From positions 1 through 11,902 of the forward strand of contig JAOZTW010000085.1 of NCBI GenBank assembly GCA_029938985.1: a DNA stretch of 11,902 nt, given 5' to 3'. Source of the DNA: Bacteroidales bacterium (GTDB taxonomy: Bacteria; Bacteroidota; Bacteroidia; Bacteroidales; JAOZQN01). A program made the position numbers and the translations under genes. This document shows, piece by piece, positions 1 through 6,269 of this stretch. The notes beneath the pieces were generated by a model, which was not told where the DNA came from, searched no databases, and saw only the letters and a program-made list of their open reading frames with translations. Each line of letters opens with the position of its first letter. Within the stretch, counting starts at the first letter, position 1.

Positions 1-766
1 GTAAAGTTGGACTGTTAAAAACTACTCTTAATGGAGATTTATTATTAGATTCATTAGCTGGTTTATAATATTCGTCCCAATATGTCTTTTGTTCTGGTAG
101 ATACGATAATGATTTAAAAACATATTCGTAGTTGTTTACTTTAAGTAAATTGTAATTTGTATATAAAAAGGGCTGGCAATTTACAAAAAAGTTACCTTCA
201 CCATAATTGATTTTTACATAATTTGTTAAATCATTGTTTGTTCCAAGTATTGTAATTTCCGAATTATAGGTTTCTTTAATATAGTTTCCCTCTGTTTTTT
301 TACTAAAACTATAGCCTAAACTGTCTTTTATCTGAGGATTACTAAAATTAAAATTTAATGTATCGTTATCTAACCATTTAAAATCAGTTTCAATATTTAG
401 GCTATCCAGAAAAGCCTGGTTAATAAATAGTGCAGAAATAAACATATTGTTTCCCCGCTCTACAAATTGTAGCATATCATTAATATCTAAATCATTAATA
501 TCTAACTTCTCGGTTATAATAATATAGTTAGTATTGCTTGAAAGTTCTTGTTGTTCAATAAATTCTCTAAAGCTACGTCTCTGTGTTTTTAACTTATTTT
601 TTGGATATGTTTCTTTCATCAAATCAAAAAGTACAAAAGTACCAAATGGTATTTTGTCTTTTCTAGAAAAGCTTACAGTCCAATCTGTTTGTTTTGGTTT
701 AAAAATTTCTACCAATACAAAAAGTATTAAAACTATAATAAATCCTATGAAATATTTTTTTTTCAA
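1..766 (-). CDS. DUF4350-type membrane-anchored protein, partial (C-terminus off the left edge)
   Basis: This open frame of 255 codons runs off the left edge. The proposed start is TTG at 766-764, because an in-frame stop lies just upstream and no ATG occurs between; translation would begin LKKKYFIGFIIVL. Residues 5-22 form a single hydrophobic N-terminal segment. It is followed by a region typical of DUF4350 proteins: a stretch with W-T-V-S-F-S and P-F-G-T-F-V-L-F-D, then a predicted alpha/beta part around NYIIITEKLDIND. The gene starts 11 bp after the stop of the DUF4129 gene, so the two are almost certainly cotranscribed. In Bacteroidota this pair normally precedes moxR and DUF58 genes, which I would expect beyond the left edge. 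The molecular function of DUF4350 is not known to me. Family assignment rests on the N-terminal motif, size trend and neighbour, so it is probable rather than certain; the rare start codon is inferred. Confidence 0.72.
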   Translation of the reverse strand, partial: MKKKYFIGFIIVLILFVLVEIFKPKQTDWTVSFSRKDKIPFGTFVLFDLMKETYPKNKLKTQRRSFREFIEQQELSSNTNYIIITEKLDINDLDINDMLQFVERGNNMFISALFINQAFLDSLNIETDFKWLDNDTLNFNFSNPQIKDSLGYSFSKKTEGNYIKETYNSEITILGTNNDLTNYVKINYGEGNFFVNCQPFLYTNYNLLKVNNYEYVFKSLSYLPEQKTYWDEYYKPANESNNKSPLRVVFNSPTL

Positions 767-777
767 TTTATAAAAAC

Positions 778-1494
778 TTAATAGTTAAATGTTTCAAAAT
801 TATTTTTATAGGTTTGATAATTATTATTAGATGTTTTAAAATTACCATACCAAACATGTTCATAAATAGAGCTTAGGTTCTCAAATTCTTTTCTTGTTTT
901 ATCACTTTTATTTATTTCTTTTTTTAACTCAACTATATAATCATTATTGGTTTTGTCTATTTTCCAATCTATTAACTCAGCTTCTTTCATAACTTTAAGA
1001 GTTCTCAAAAACAAATATCTTACTGCTAATCGGTAGTTACTATTGTGTTCTGCTTTTTTTATCAGTTCATTAAAATTCATTTTTGTAATATCGTCTTCAA
1101 GCTCGGAATGCTCAATTTTTACTCGCCTACGAGACTTATAAAAAACAGAGCGAAGATTGGTTTTGAGCAACATAATTACTATAAAAACTACTGCTCCAAT
1201 CATAATAATTGCCCTAATAAATGGTGCAATACCATAATTATCAAACAATTTTAAAAACTGCCTGAAAAACCAAAATATAATCCGTCCTAAATAAGTATTT
1301 TGTTTTTTTATTTTGTTATCGTACTGAAATGCTTTTTGGTTTTTTAATTTATCAACACTTGATTTTTGAGGCATCCGTACTTCAACCTCTGAGTTGTCGT
1401 ATTTTTGCAATGGTTTAGCAATACAAATAACTGTGTTAAAAACAATTATTATTATTAAAAATATTGAAAAAAAATATTTATTTAGTAGTTTCAT
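778..1494 (-). CDS. DUF4129 domain-containing membrane protein
   Basis: The product is 238 aa if translation starts at the ATG at 1494, which I prefer. A start 33 nt further upstream (1527) is open but would put 11 poorly hydrophobic residues before a clear signal sequence (MKLLNKYFFSIFLIIIIVF). Residues 1-27 look like a signal peptide or anchor. Roughly 93-110 is a transmembrane helix (IRAIIMIGAVVFIVIMLL), followed by a basic stop-transfer stretch KSRRRVK. The C-terminal third has the DUF4129 signature: NYRLAVRYLFLRTL, a tryptophan in LIDWKIDKTN, and the end motif YEHVWYGNF. The protein should sit in the cytoplasmic membrane with the DUF4129 domain in the cytoplasm. The DUF4350 gene follows by 11 bp. 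DUF4129 proteins are often found beside MoxR/DUF58 chaperone-like genes and transglutaminase-type proteins, but no precise activity is established here. The usual upstream members of the locus are absent; the ATPase gene lies there instead. Confidence 0.85.
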   Translation of the reverse strand: MKLLNKYFFSIFLIIIIVFNTVICIAKPLQKYDNSEVEVRMPQKSSVDKLKNQKAFQYDNKIKKQNTYLGRIIFWFFRQFLKLFDNYGIAPFIRAIIMIGAVVFIVIMLLKTNLRSVFYKSRRRVKIEHSELEDDITKMNFNELIKKAEHNSNYRLAVRYLFLRTLKVMKEAELIDWKIDKTNNDYIVELKKEINKSDKTRKEFENLSSIYEHVWYGNFKTSNNNYQTYKNNFETFNY

Positions 1495-1513
1495 AAAGTT
1501 TACTATACATAAA

Positions 1514-1557
1514 GCCGTAAACGGCAATTAGGAATTAAAAATTAGGAATTAAGAATT
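1514..1557. repeat. Small hairpin plus two direct AATTAGGAATTAA repeats
   Basis: The segment starts with a short palindrome GCCGTAAACGGC (1514-1525; 5-bp arms, 2-nt loop). Two exact copies of AATTAGGAATTAA follow at 1526-1538 and 1540-1552, period 14, with a further partial unit to 1557. The segment lies between the ATPase stop and the preferred DUF4129 start. Such low-complexity repeats are common in AT-rich Bacteroidota intergenic DNA. I see no clear promoter in the remaining sequence between 1495 and 1621. Confidence 0.6.
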
Positions 1558-1621
1558 GGTTTACACCTTAAAATTCAATTGTTTATAAAAACTGTATTTG
1601 AAAAATAAAGTATTATTATTT

Positions 1622-3145
1622 TTATTTTCCAAATTCCTTTTTTTCATCATAACGAATGAGAAAAGTTTTAACTACAACCTTGTTAATCACTTCGGTTGCT
1701 TCTTGTATTCGTTTATTTTTAACAGTATTATTAATATAAACAATATAAATTCCTTGAGTTATTCCAGCTCGTTCACAATAATATGCAATTTGTTCTTTAC
1801 CATCTTTAAAATTAGTATAATCATAGAATTTTTTTGTTTCTATAAAATATTCAAAACCTTTTACGTTAATTATCAGGTCGCTATTGCCAAGTGAAATTTG
1901 TGCTTCTCTATAGCTTTTTCCTTTTATTGCATTTAAAAATATACTTATGTATGTTTCAAAACTATAAATCATTGCAGCTTCTGGAATAGATTTAAACTTT
2001 CCTTTGTCGTCTTTTTCTCTATATGGTCTGAAACTTCTTAGTTTTATATGTTGTTTATAATCACCTATAAGTTTATCAAAATTAATTTTATTTTCTATCG
2101 TCAAATAATCATCTGCAAATAAATGTTGAGCAATATTCCTGCCTTCACCATTGGTATATGGCGAAAAAACATTGAACAAACGTTTTTTGTAAAGAGGTAC
2201 CCAAAATTTAATGTTATTATCATCGTCCCAAGTAATCAAACCATTTGTGTGCAAAGCTTCTATAGCGGGTTTGTCAATAGAAAATTTTACTATATCGTTT
2301 ACAAACAATAAATTTTCCACAAATTCTCTATACTGTTTTGCAACTTTTATTACATTAGAAATGTTTTTGTCAATAACTCTTGTCAAATACCATTGCTCTA
2401 CTTTCAAATAATCATTATAATTTATTACTTTTTTTTCTTGATTTGTATCAACAAGTCTATATGCAAAACCATTGACAAGACCTGGCTGATTTGCAGTTAT
2501 TTCACTAATCTTATGTTTTACCTTTTCTTCAAATAGTTGTCCTGTTTCGTTCTCATGCTGTGCAAACAATTCCATTGTTTCTTGATTGGTAAAATACGGC
2601 ATTTTAAGATTATCTGCAATATTAAACGGACTGGCATTGTCTTGTATAATTCCTGTAATATTAGAAACTCCAACGAGTAGCACACTTTTTAAACTATGTT
2701 GTTCTCGTGAATGATAAACATCTCTTATTGCATGCAAAAAGTCATTAAAATACATTTTATTAATTCCTTCAACTTCATCAATTATAAGAACATATTTTTG
2801 GTTTTTAATTTCTGCAATTAAATTAAATATTTTTGCAATTTCTGTTTCTTTAGAAAATTCTACATTCCAGTATTTTTTTAGTTCACTTTTTATACGATAC
2901 AAAAAACTGTCTAAGGAGGCGTTTTTATAACTTTCACAATTTATGTGAGCAACTTTATAACCGTCTTTTTCCAGTTCTTTTGCAAGTAATCTAAAATAAG
3001 TGCTTTTTCCTGTCTGACGTGGTGCCCAAATTGTAAAATATCGCTCTTTATTTACAAGCTTTATTCCTCTATCAATAATATTTTCTCTTATAATTGTGTA
3101 ATGTTGCTTTAAAATATTTGGTCCAGATGTGTTAAAGTCTCGCAT
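1622..3145 (-). CDS. AAA-type ATPase with C-terminal PD-(D/E)XK nuclease-like domain
   Basis: The product is 507 aa from the ATG at 3145, which gives the N-terminus MRDFNTSGPNILKQHYT. That N-terminus is typical of this Bacteroidota family as I recall it. A longer frame reaches an ATG at 3235, but its extra 30 codons run through a perfect hairpin repeat and look non-coding. The P-loop is APRQTGKST at about residues 41-49. Walker B is VLIIDE (119-124), and a sensor-like segment VLLVGVSN ends near 162. The middle region resembles a winged-helix linker. The C-terminus (about 390-507) carries a PD-(D/E)XK-like core: D423 in GNSDLII, then E436 and K438 in FIETKKF, with an upstream glutamate in YSFETY. 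The likely role is an ATP-dependent nucleic-acid-acting or regulatory protein; substrate and partners are unknown. It is a single gene with no obvious partner, so calling it a defence gene would go beyond the evidence. Confidence 0.82.
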   Translation of the reverse strand: MRDFNTSGPNILKQHYTIIRENIIDRGIKLVNKERYFTIWAPRQTGKSTYFRLLAKELEKDGYKVAHINCESYKNASLDSFLYRIKSELKKYWNVEFSKETEIAKIFNLIAEIKNQKYVLIIDEVEGINKMYFNDFLHAIRDVYHSREQHSLKSVLLVGVSNITGIIQDNASPFNIADNLKMPYFTNQETMELFAQHENETGQLFEEKVKHKISEITANQPGLVNGFAYRLVDTNQEKKVINYNDYLKVEQWYLTRVIDKNISNVIKVAKQYREFVENLLFVNDIVKFSIDKPAIEALHTNGLITWDDDNNIKFWVPLYKKRLFNVFSPYTNGEGRNIAQHLFADDYLTIENKINFDKLIGDYKQHIKLRSFRPYREKDDKGKFKSIPEAAMIYSFETYISIFLNAIKGKSYREAQISLGNSDLIINVKGFEYFIETKKFYDYTNFKDGKEQIAYYCERAGITQGIYIVYINNTVKNKRIQEATEVINKVVVKTFLIRYDEKKEFGK

Positions 3146-3180
3146 AATTTTGTATTTTATAAAAAAGTGAATCTCAGTAT

Positions 3181-3204
3181 AACTACGGGATAAATCCCGT
3201 AGTT
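3181..3204. repeat. REP-like perfect hairpin between two minus-strand genes
   Basis: The arms AACTACGGGAT and ATCCCGTAGTT are perfectly complementary around a 2-nt centre (11-bp arms, 24 nt in all). It is GC-richer than its surroundings and lies between the cyclophilin stop at 3235 and the preferred ATPase start at 3145. CGGGAT/ATCCCG palindromes of this kind are, to my knowledge, frequent scattered repeats in Bacteroidota. It has no T-run after the stem, so it is not a canonical terminator. It could still protect or modulate the transcript between the two genes. Confidence 0.75.
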
Positions 3205-3234
3205 TATAGGTTATAATTTCAATATGTTTGCACA

Positions 3235-5406
3235 TTAATCAATTATAATTTTTTCACAAATAAGCTTATCTCCACAATTTATTTTTAAGATATAAATTCC
3301 TGCTTCAAAATCTTTGCTATCTATTTGAATTGTATTTGTAGTGTTAGAAATAATTTCTTTTTTTATTAATGTTCCATTTATTGCAAAAATTGAAATTTGT
3401 TTTTGTTCTACATTTTGTGAGTTAAAAACTATTGTAAAATATTCTTTTGCTGGATTAGGATATATTAAAACTTCCGAATTTTCACTCTCAGTAATAAATG
3501 TTGATTGTCCCTCATTAAAAATCCAAGGTATTCCAAACTTTACCAAAACTCCTCCTTCGTCCCAACTTGCTCCTGCCTCTTCCAATAAATAGGCATTTAA
3601 TTCAAGTATCATGGTTATTTGATATAAATCTGAGGAGTTATAATCAAATACAAAATTTTCTTCAGGTTGACCTGTAGTAATTCCTGGATTTAATGGATTG
3701 CCTCCATTGTAAACAGTTGTATCATATACCATTCCATTATTGCCTTCAACATTATCCCATATATTAATAAAATTACGTGAACAAGTAAGTTGTCCATGTG
3801 GAGTATAACATATTGCAGAACTATTATTTGCTACATTTAATTCTACCTCAATTGTTTCGTCTGCTTCAAATGTTCCGTCTCCATTTCCTTGACTATTACC
3901 TGTTCCATTATCATAAAAATGCGAAAAATTTCCTTTTTCTAATATTGGTAATACAATAAAACTTACCCAATCATTGTCAGTAACATTATCATCTGAAACA
4001 CTGATTGTTAAAACATATTCTTTTGTCTCAGGAAGTTCTTCTGGAATTGATATTTCAAAAACCTCGTTTGACCACATTTCGGAATCTGATTCAATAGAAT
4101 TAAATGTAACCGTGTTTTGAGTTATTTCTAAATCAGTGTTTTCGCAAGTCAAAATAGCAGATGTAGCATTTAAGCTTTCTGAAAAATCATTTTTAATTTT
4201 AATTCTAAATTTAACCACTGCATTTGGCATCACTATATTATTAGGGTTAGACGCATCTGCAATTACATTTTCATATAAATCAAAACGTGTAAGTTTTGCT
4301 GGTTTTAATTTAATTTCAAAAGGTACACTATTGACAGCAAATAAATCTGGATTGCGAAGACTTGTTACTTTAATTAAACATTCAGCAGACAACTCTGACG
4401 GTAAAGTCCATTCAATTGATGACGCATCTGCAGGAATACTGTCTGATAATATTTGCCAATTATCACCATTATCTGACGAAAACTCTACCTTTACATCGGC
4501 CACAAAATCACTTTCCCACTCAAGGTCAATTGTACTTCCTTCTATAATACTTGAACCATCTGCAGGATACACAATTCCTAATAATTGAGTTTCTTCAACT
4601 ATTTGAACCGAGTAAATATCAACATCAACCAATGGTCTATCATAATTTGTCTCATCAACTTCCACTTCACTAATTTCATAAACAATATCCATACCATCAA
4701 CTACTCTTCCGTAAACCGCATGAGCATCGTCTAAATATGAAGTTGCTTGTACTGTGATAAAGTATTGTGAGCCATTTGTGTTAGCACCAGCATTTGCCAT
4801 AGAGAGTATTCCTGCATGGCTGTGTCTAAGTAATGGGTGAAACTCATCGTCAAAACTATAACCTGGATCTCCGTAACCTGTTCCCAAAGGACAACCATCT
4901 TGAATCATAAAATTTGAAATCACTCTATGGAATAATAAATCGGTATAAAATTCTTTTTCACATAAATTAATGAAATTTTGAACTGTTCGTGGTGCATAAT
5001 CTCCTCGCAACTCTGTGCGAAACACACCCATAGAAGTATTCCATTGGGCATAATAAAGTGCTTTGTCGGAAACTAAAAATGTTGCATCACTTTCGTCGTT
5101 TGTCGAAACATTGCCTGCATCACTAATTTTTATTAAACAATCCGAAGATATAATATCTGGCGATGTCCAAGAATAAGAACTCCCTGTTGTTAACGCTTCT
5201 ACGGTTGACCAGCTACTTCCGTTGTCGTCCGAAAATTCGATTAAGAAATTTGTTACACCACTACTTTCCCAAGTAATATTTTGCTCTGCTTCGGTGTTTT
5301 TTATCCAATGTTCTCCTCCGTTAGGAAATGTAACTGTTATTGATTGGGCTTGTGAAATAGAAATTGTTAAAAATGCTATTAAAATAATAAGAATAGTTTT
5401 TTTCAT
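3235..5406 (-). CDS. Secreted cyclophilin-type peptidyl-prolyl isomerase with Kre9/KNH-like domains and T9SS sorting tail
   Basis: The product is 723 aa. Residues 1-20 are a Sec signal peptide (MKKTILIILIAFLTISISQA). Residues 23-113 form a Kre9/KNH-like beta domain opening TVTFPNGGEHW. Residues 118-272 are a cyclophilin domain with the expected landmarks: F159-H160-R161, F166-M-I-Q169-D-G, S202-M-A-N, S213-Q214-Y-F-I-T and Y232-G-R-V-V-D-G-M. A second Kre9/KNH-like domain follows (about 276-365); it shares the SSDNG(D)NW and AECLIKVTS patterns with the first, so it is an internal duplication flanking the isomerase. Two further beta-rich regions (about 368-490 and 515-625) resemble CARDB-like adhesive modules. 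Residues 640-723 are a T9SS type A sorting domain (YPNPAKEYF, then EAGIYILKI). The protein should cross the outer membrane through T9SS and act at the cell surface or outside as a prolyl isomerase. It ends 1 bp into an ATG of the next open frame (TAATG), which I regard as coincidental. Confidence 0.93.
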   Translation of the reverse strand: MKKTILIILIAFLTISISQAQSITVTFPNGGEHWIKNTEAEQNITWESSGVTNFLIEFSDDNGSSWSTVEALTTGSSYSWTSPDIISSDCLIKISDAGNVSTNDESDATFLVSDKALYYAQWNTSMGVFRTELRGDYAPRTVQNFINLCEKEFYTDLLFHRVISNFMIQDGCPLGTGYGDPGYSFDDEFHPLLRHSHAGILSMANAGANTNGSQYFITVQATSYLDDAHAVYGRVVDGMDIVYEISEVEVDETNYDRPLVDVDIYSVQIVEETQLLGIVYPADGSSIIEGSTIDLEWESDFVADVKVEFSSDNGDNWQILSDSIPADASSIEWTLPSELSAECLIKVTSLRNPDLFAVNSVPFEIKLKPAKLTRFDLYENVIADASNPNNIVMPNAVVKFRIKIKNDFSESLNATSAILTCENTDLEITQNTVTFNSIESDSEMWSNEVFEISIPEELPETKEYVLTISVSDDNVTDNDWVSFIVLPILEKGNFSHFYDNGTGNSQGNGDGTFEADETIEVELNVANNSSAICYTPHGQLTCSRNFINIWDNVEGNNGMVYDTTVYNGGNPLNPGITTGQPEENFVFDYNSSDLYQITMILELNAYLLEEAGASWDEGGVLVKFGIPWIFNEGQSTFITESENSEVLIYPNPAKEYFTIVFNSQNVEQKQISIFAINGTLIKKEIISNTTNTIQIDSKDFEAGIYILKINCGDKLICEKIIID

Positions 5407-5438
5407 TTTGTTAAAATTTAAAGTTTGTATATAAAAAA

Positions 5439-5446
5439 CAAATTTA
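5439..5446 (-). promoter_or_regulatory. Candidate -7 element (TAAATTTG) for the cyclophilin gene
   Basis: On the minus strand TAAATTTG fits the Bacteroidota TAnnTTTG consensus exactly and ends 32 nt before the ATG at 5406. The expected upstream TTTG element is not clear: the region at the right spacing is a T-rich run. In such AT-rich DNA the match could be chance. Confidence 0.35.
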
Positions 5447-5513
5447 AAAAAATATTTTAAGAAATTAAAAAAAAATGATTTTATTTATGGAAAAGATAAT
5501 AAAATGACATCTT

Positions 5514-5675
5514 AGTGAAAAAGAAAAAATAAATAAGCCCAATCTACTTGTTTATTTTGCCCTTTTAAAAATTTTAAAATATCATTAAATAGCTCGCTAT
5601 TTGCAGATTTGTTAAAATTCTTAAAAGAACAAAAAAACGGCGTATATTGGGCTTATTTATTATTTCATTTTCACT
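5514..5675. mobile_element. 162-bp near-palindromic fold-back element (MITE-like)
   Basis: Arms 5514-5594 and 5595-5675 fold back on each other without any gap. The outer 30 bp match at 28 of 30 positions, including 16 perfect ones (AATAAATAAGCCCAAT at 5528-5543 against 5646-5661). The inner 50 bp match at about 36 of 50, ending in a perfect 7-bp closing stem (AAATAGC/GCTATTT) around a 2-nt TC loop. It has no coding capacity. It sits in the divergent promoter region between the cyclophilin gene and blaI. The design resembles a non-autonomous inverted-repeat element, but I could not find a convincing target duplication at its ends, so a structured RNA or an old element are alternatives. Confidence 0.7.
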
Positions 5676-5753
5676 TATGAAAAAAAATACAAATTATTTT
5701 TAAAAAAATATTTGTGTTATAATACTGATTAACTGCATTTTAAAAAGGTTTTA

Positions 5754-5829
5754 AACTTAATTTAACGTTCTATAACTTATTTTCAAGTTAAAAAACTTAA
5801 AAATAAGTTGCATAATTGAAAATTAAGTT
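5754..5829 (+). promoter_or_regulatory. Four tandem 16-bp dyads with exact 20-bp period, putative BlaI-family operator
   Basis: Four sites of form AACTT-N6-AAGTT begin at 5754, 5774, 5794 and 5814. They read AACTTAATTTAACGTT, AACTTATTTTCAAGTT, AACTTAAAAATAAGTT and AATTGAAAATTAAGTT. The two middle sites are perfect 5-bp dyads; the first differs in one base of the right half and the last in two bases of the left half. The 20-bp spacing is close to two helical turns, so bound dimers would lie on about the same face. Sites 3 and 4 cover the -33 region and abut the -7 box of the promoter for the BlaI-type gene. That is the layout expected for autorepression by its winged-helix product; the identity of the bound protein is inference. 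Confidence 0.72.
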
Positions 5830-5838
5830 TTATATTTG
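5808..5838 (+). promoter_or_regulatory. Bacteroidota-type promoter of the BlaI-M56-TonB operon
   Basis: TATATTTG at 5831-5838 fits the TAnnTTTG -7 consensus perfectly. A TTG at 5808-5810 lies exactly 20 nt upstream, within the usual -33 to -7 spacing. The start codon is 60 nt downstream and preceded by AGGAAA (5893-5898). The upstream element overlaps the third dyad of the operator array, and the -7 box begins 1 nt after the fourth. Confidence 0.7.
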
Positions 5839-5898
5839 CGAAATAATATTATTGAGTATATTTTATGAAAAAATTAATAAAATTCTAAAAAAAGGAAA

Positions 5899-6258
5899 AT
5901 GGAATTACTTACAAAATCGGAGGAAAAAATAATGCAAATTATCTGGAAGCAAAAAAAAGGTTTTGTTAAAGATTTTATTGAAGAATTACCTGCTCCAAAA
6001 CCTCCTTACAATACCATTTCGTCGATAGTAAGGATTTTGGCACAAAAGGGATTTTTAAAATATAAAGCCTATGGACGAACTTATGAATATTATCCTGCAA
6101 TAAGTAAATTTGCGTACCGTAAAGCGGTGTTTTCAAATGTTATAAAAAATTATTTTGATGGTTCTTACGAAAACGTTGTTTCGTATATGGTTGAGGACGA
6201 ACAACTAAGCGAGGAAGAGTTGAAAGAAATAAACAAAATAATTAAAAATGAATTGTAA
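5899..6258 (+). CDS. BlaI/MecI/CopY-family transcriptional repressor
   Basis: The product is 119 aa, the normal length for the family. It opens with LTKSEEKIMQIIWKQKKGFV, the characteristic first helix of BlaI-type winged-helix proteins. The recognition region is NTISSIVRILAQKGFLKYK (about 38-56), followed by the wing residues YGRTYEYYP. The acidic C-terminal helices (VEDEQLSEEELKEINKI) form the dimerisation part, which in BlaI/MecI is cleaved on induction. The family binds palindromic operators as dimers and represses its own operon. Here the four-dyad array directly upstream fits that role, and the M56 gene starts 12 bp after its stop as a classic sensor partner. No beta-lactamase gene is present, so the regulated function is probably envelope physiology through the TonB-like genes. 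The start is clear, with an upstream AGGAAA. Family assignment is confident; target genes are inferred. Confidence 0.93.
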   Translation: MELLTKSEEKIMQIIWKQKKGFVKDFIEELPAPKPPYNTISSIVRILAQKGFLKYKAYGRTYEYYPAISKFAYRKAVFSNVIKNYFDGSYENVVSYMVEDEQLSEEELKEINKIIKNEL

Positions 6259-6269
6259 GTCTGCAAGAA

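Noticed and set aside
534..773. 79-codon plus-strand frame at the left end
   Set aside because: It is a shadow of the DUF4350 frame, which continues the operon on the minus strand and gives a coherent membrane protein.
1495..1527. 11-codon N-terminal extension of the DUF4129 protein
   Set aside because: It would place extra residues before a good signal sequence and partly overlap the small hairpin.
1622..3145. Anti-phage defence system built on the ATPase-nuclease
   Set aside because: It is a lone gene without partner genes or an island context; the domain pair is widespread, so a defence role is not supported here.
3146..3235. N-terminal 30-codon extension of the ATPase (start at 3235)
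   Set aside because: Most of it is the palindromic repeat, and the downstream ATG gives the N-terminus expected for the family.
4136..4588. 150-codon plus-strand reading frame opposite the cyclophilin gene
   Set aside because: It is antisense to a strongly supported gene with recognisable domains and shows no domain, signal or start context of its own.
5514..5675. Target site duplication such as TA at the ends of the large palindrome
   Set aside because: A TA lies near both ends but at unequal distances from the arms, and TA is too common in this DNA to count as evidence.
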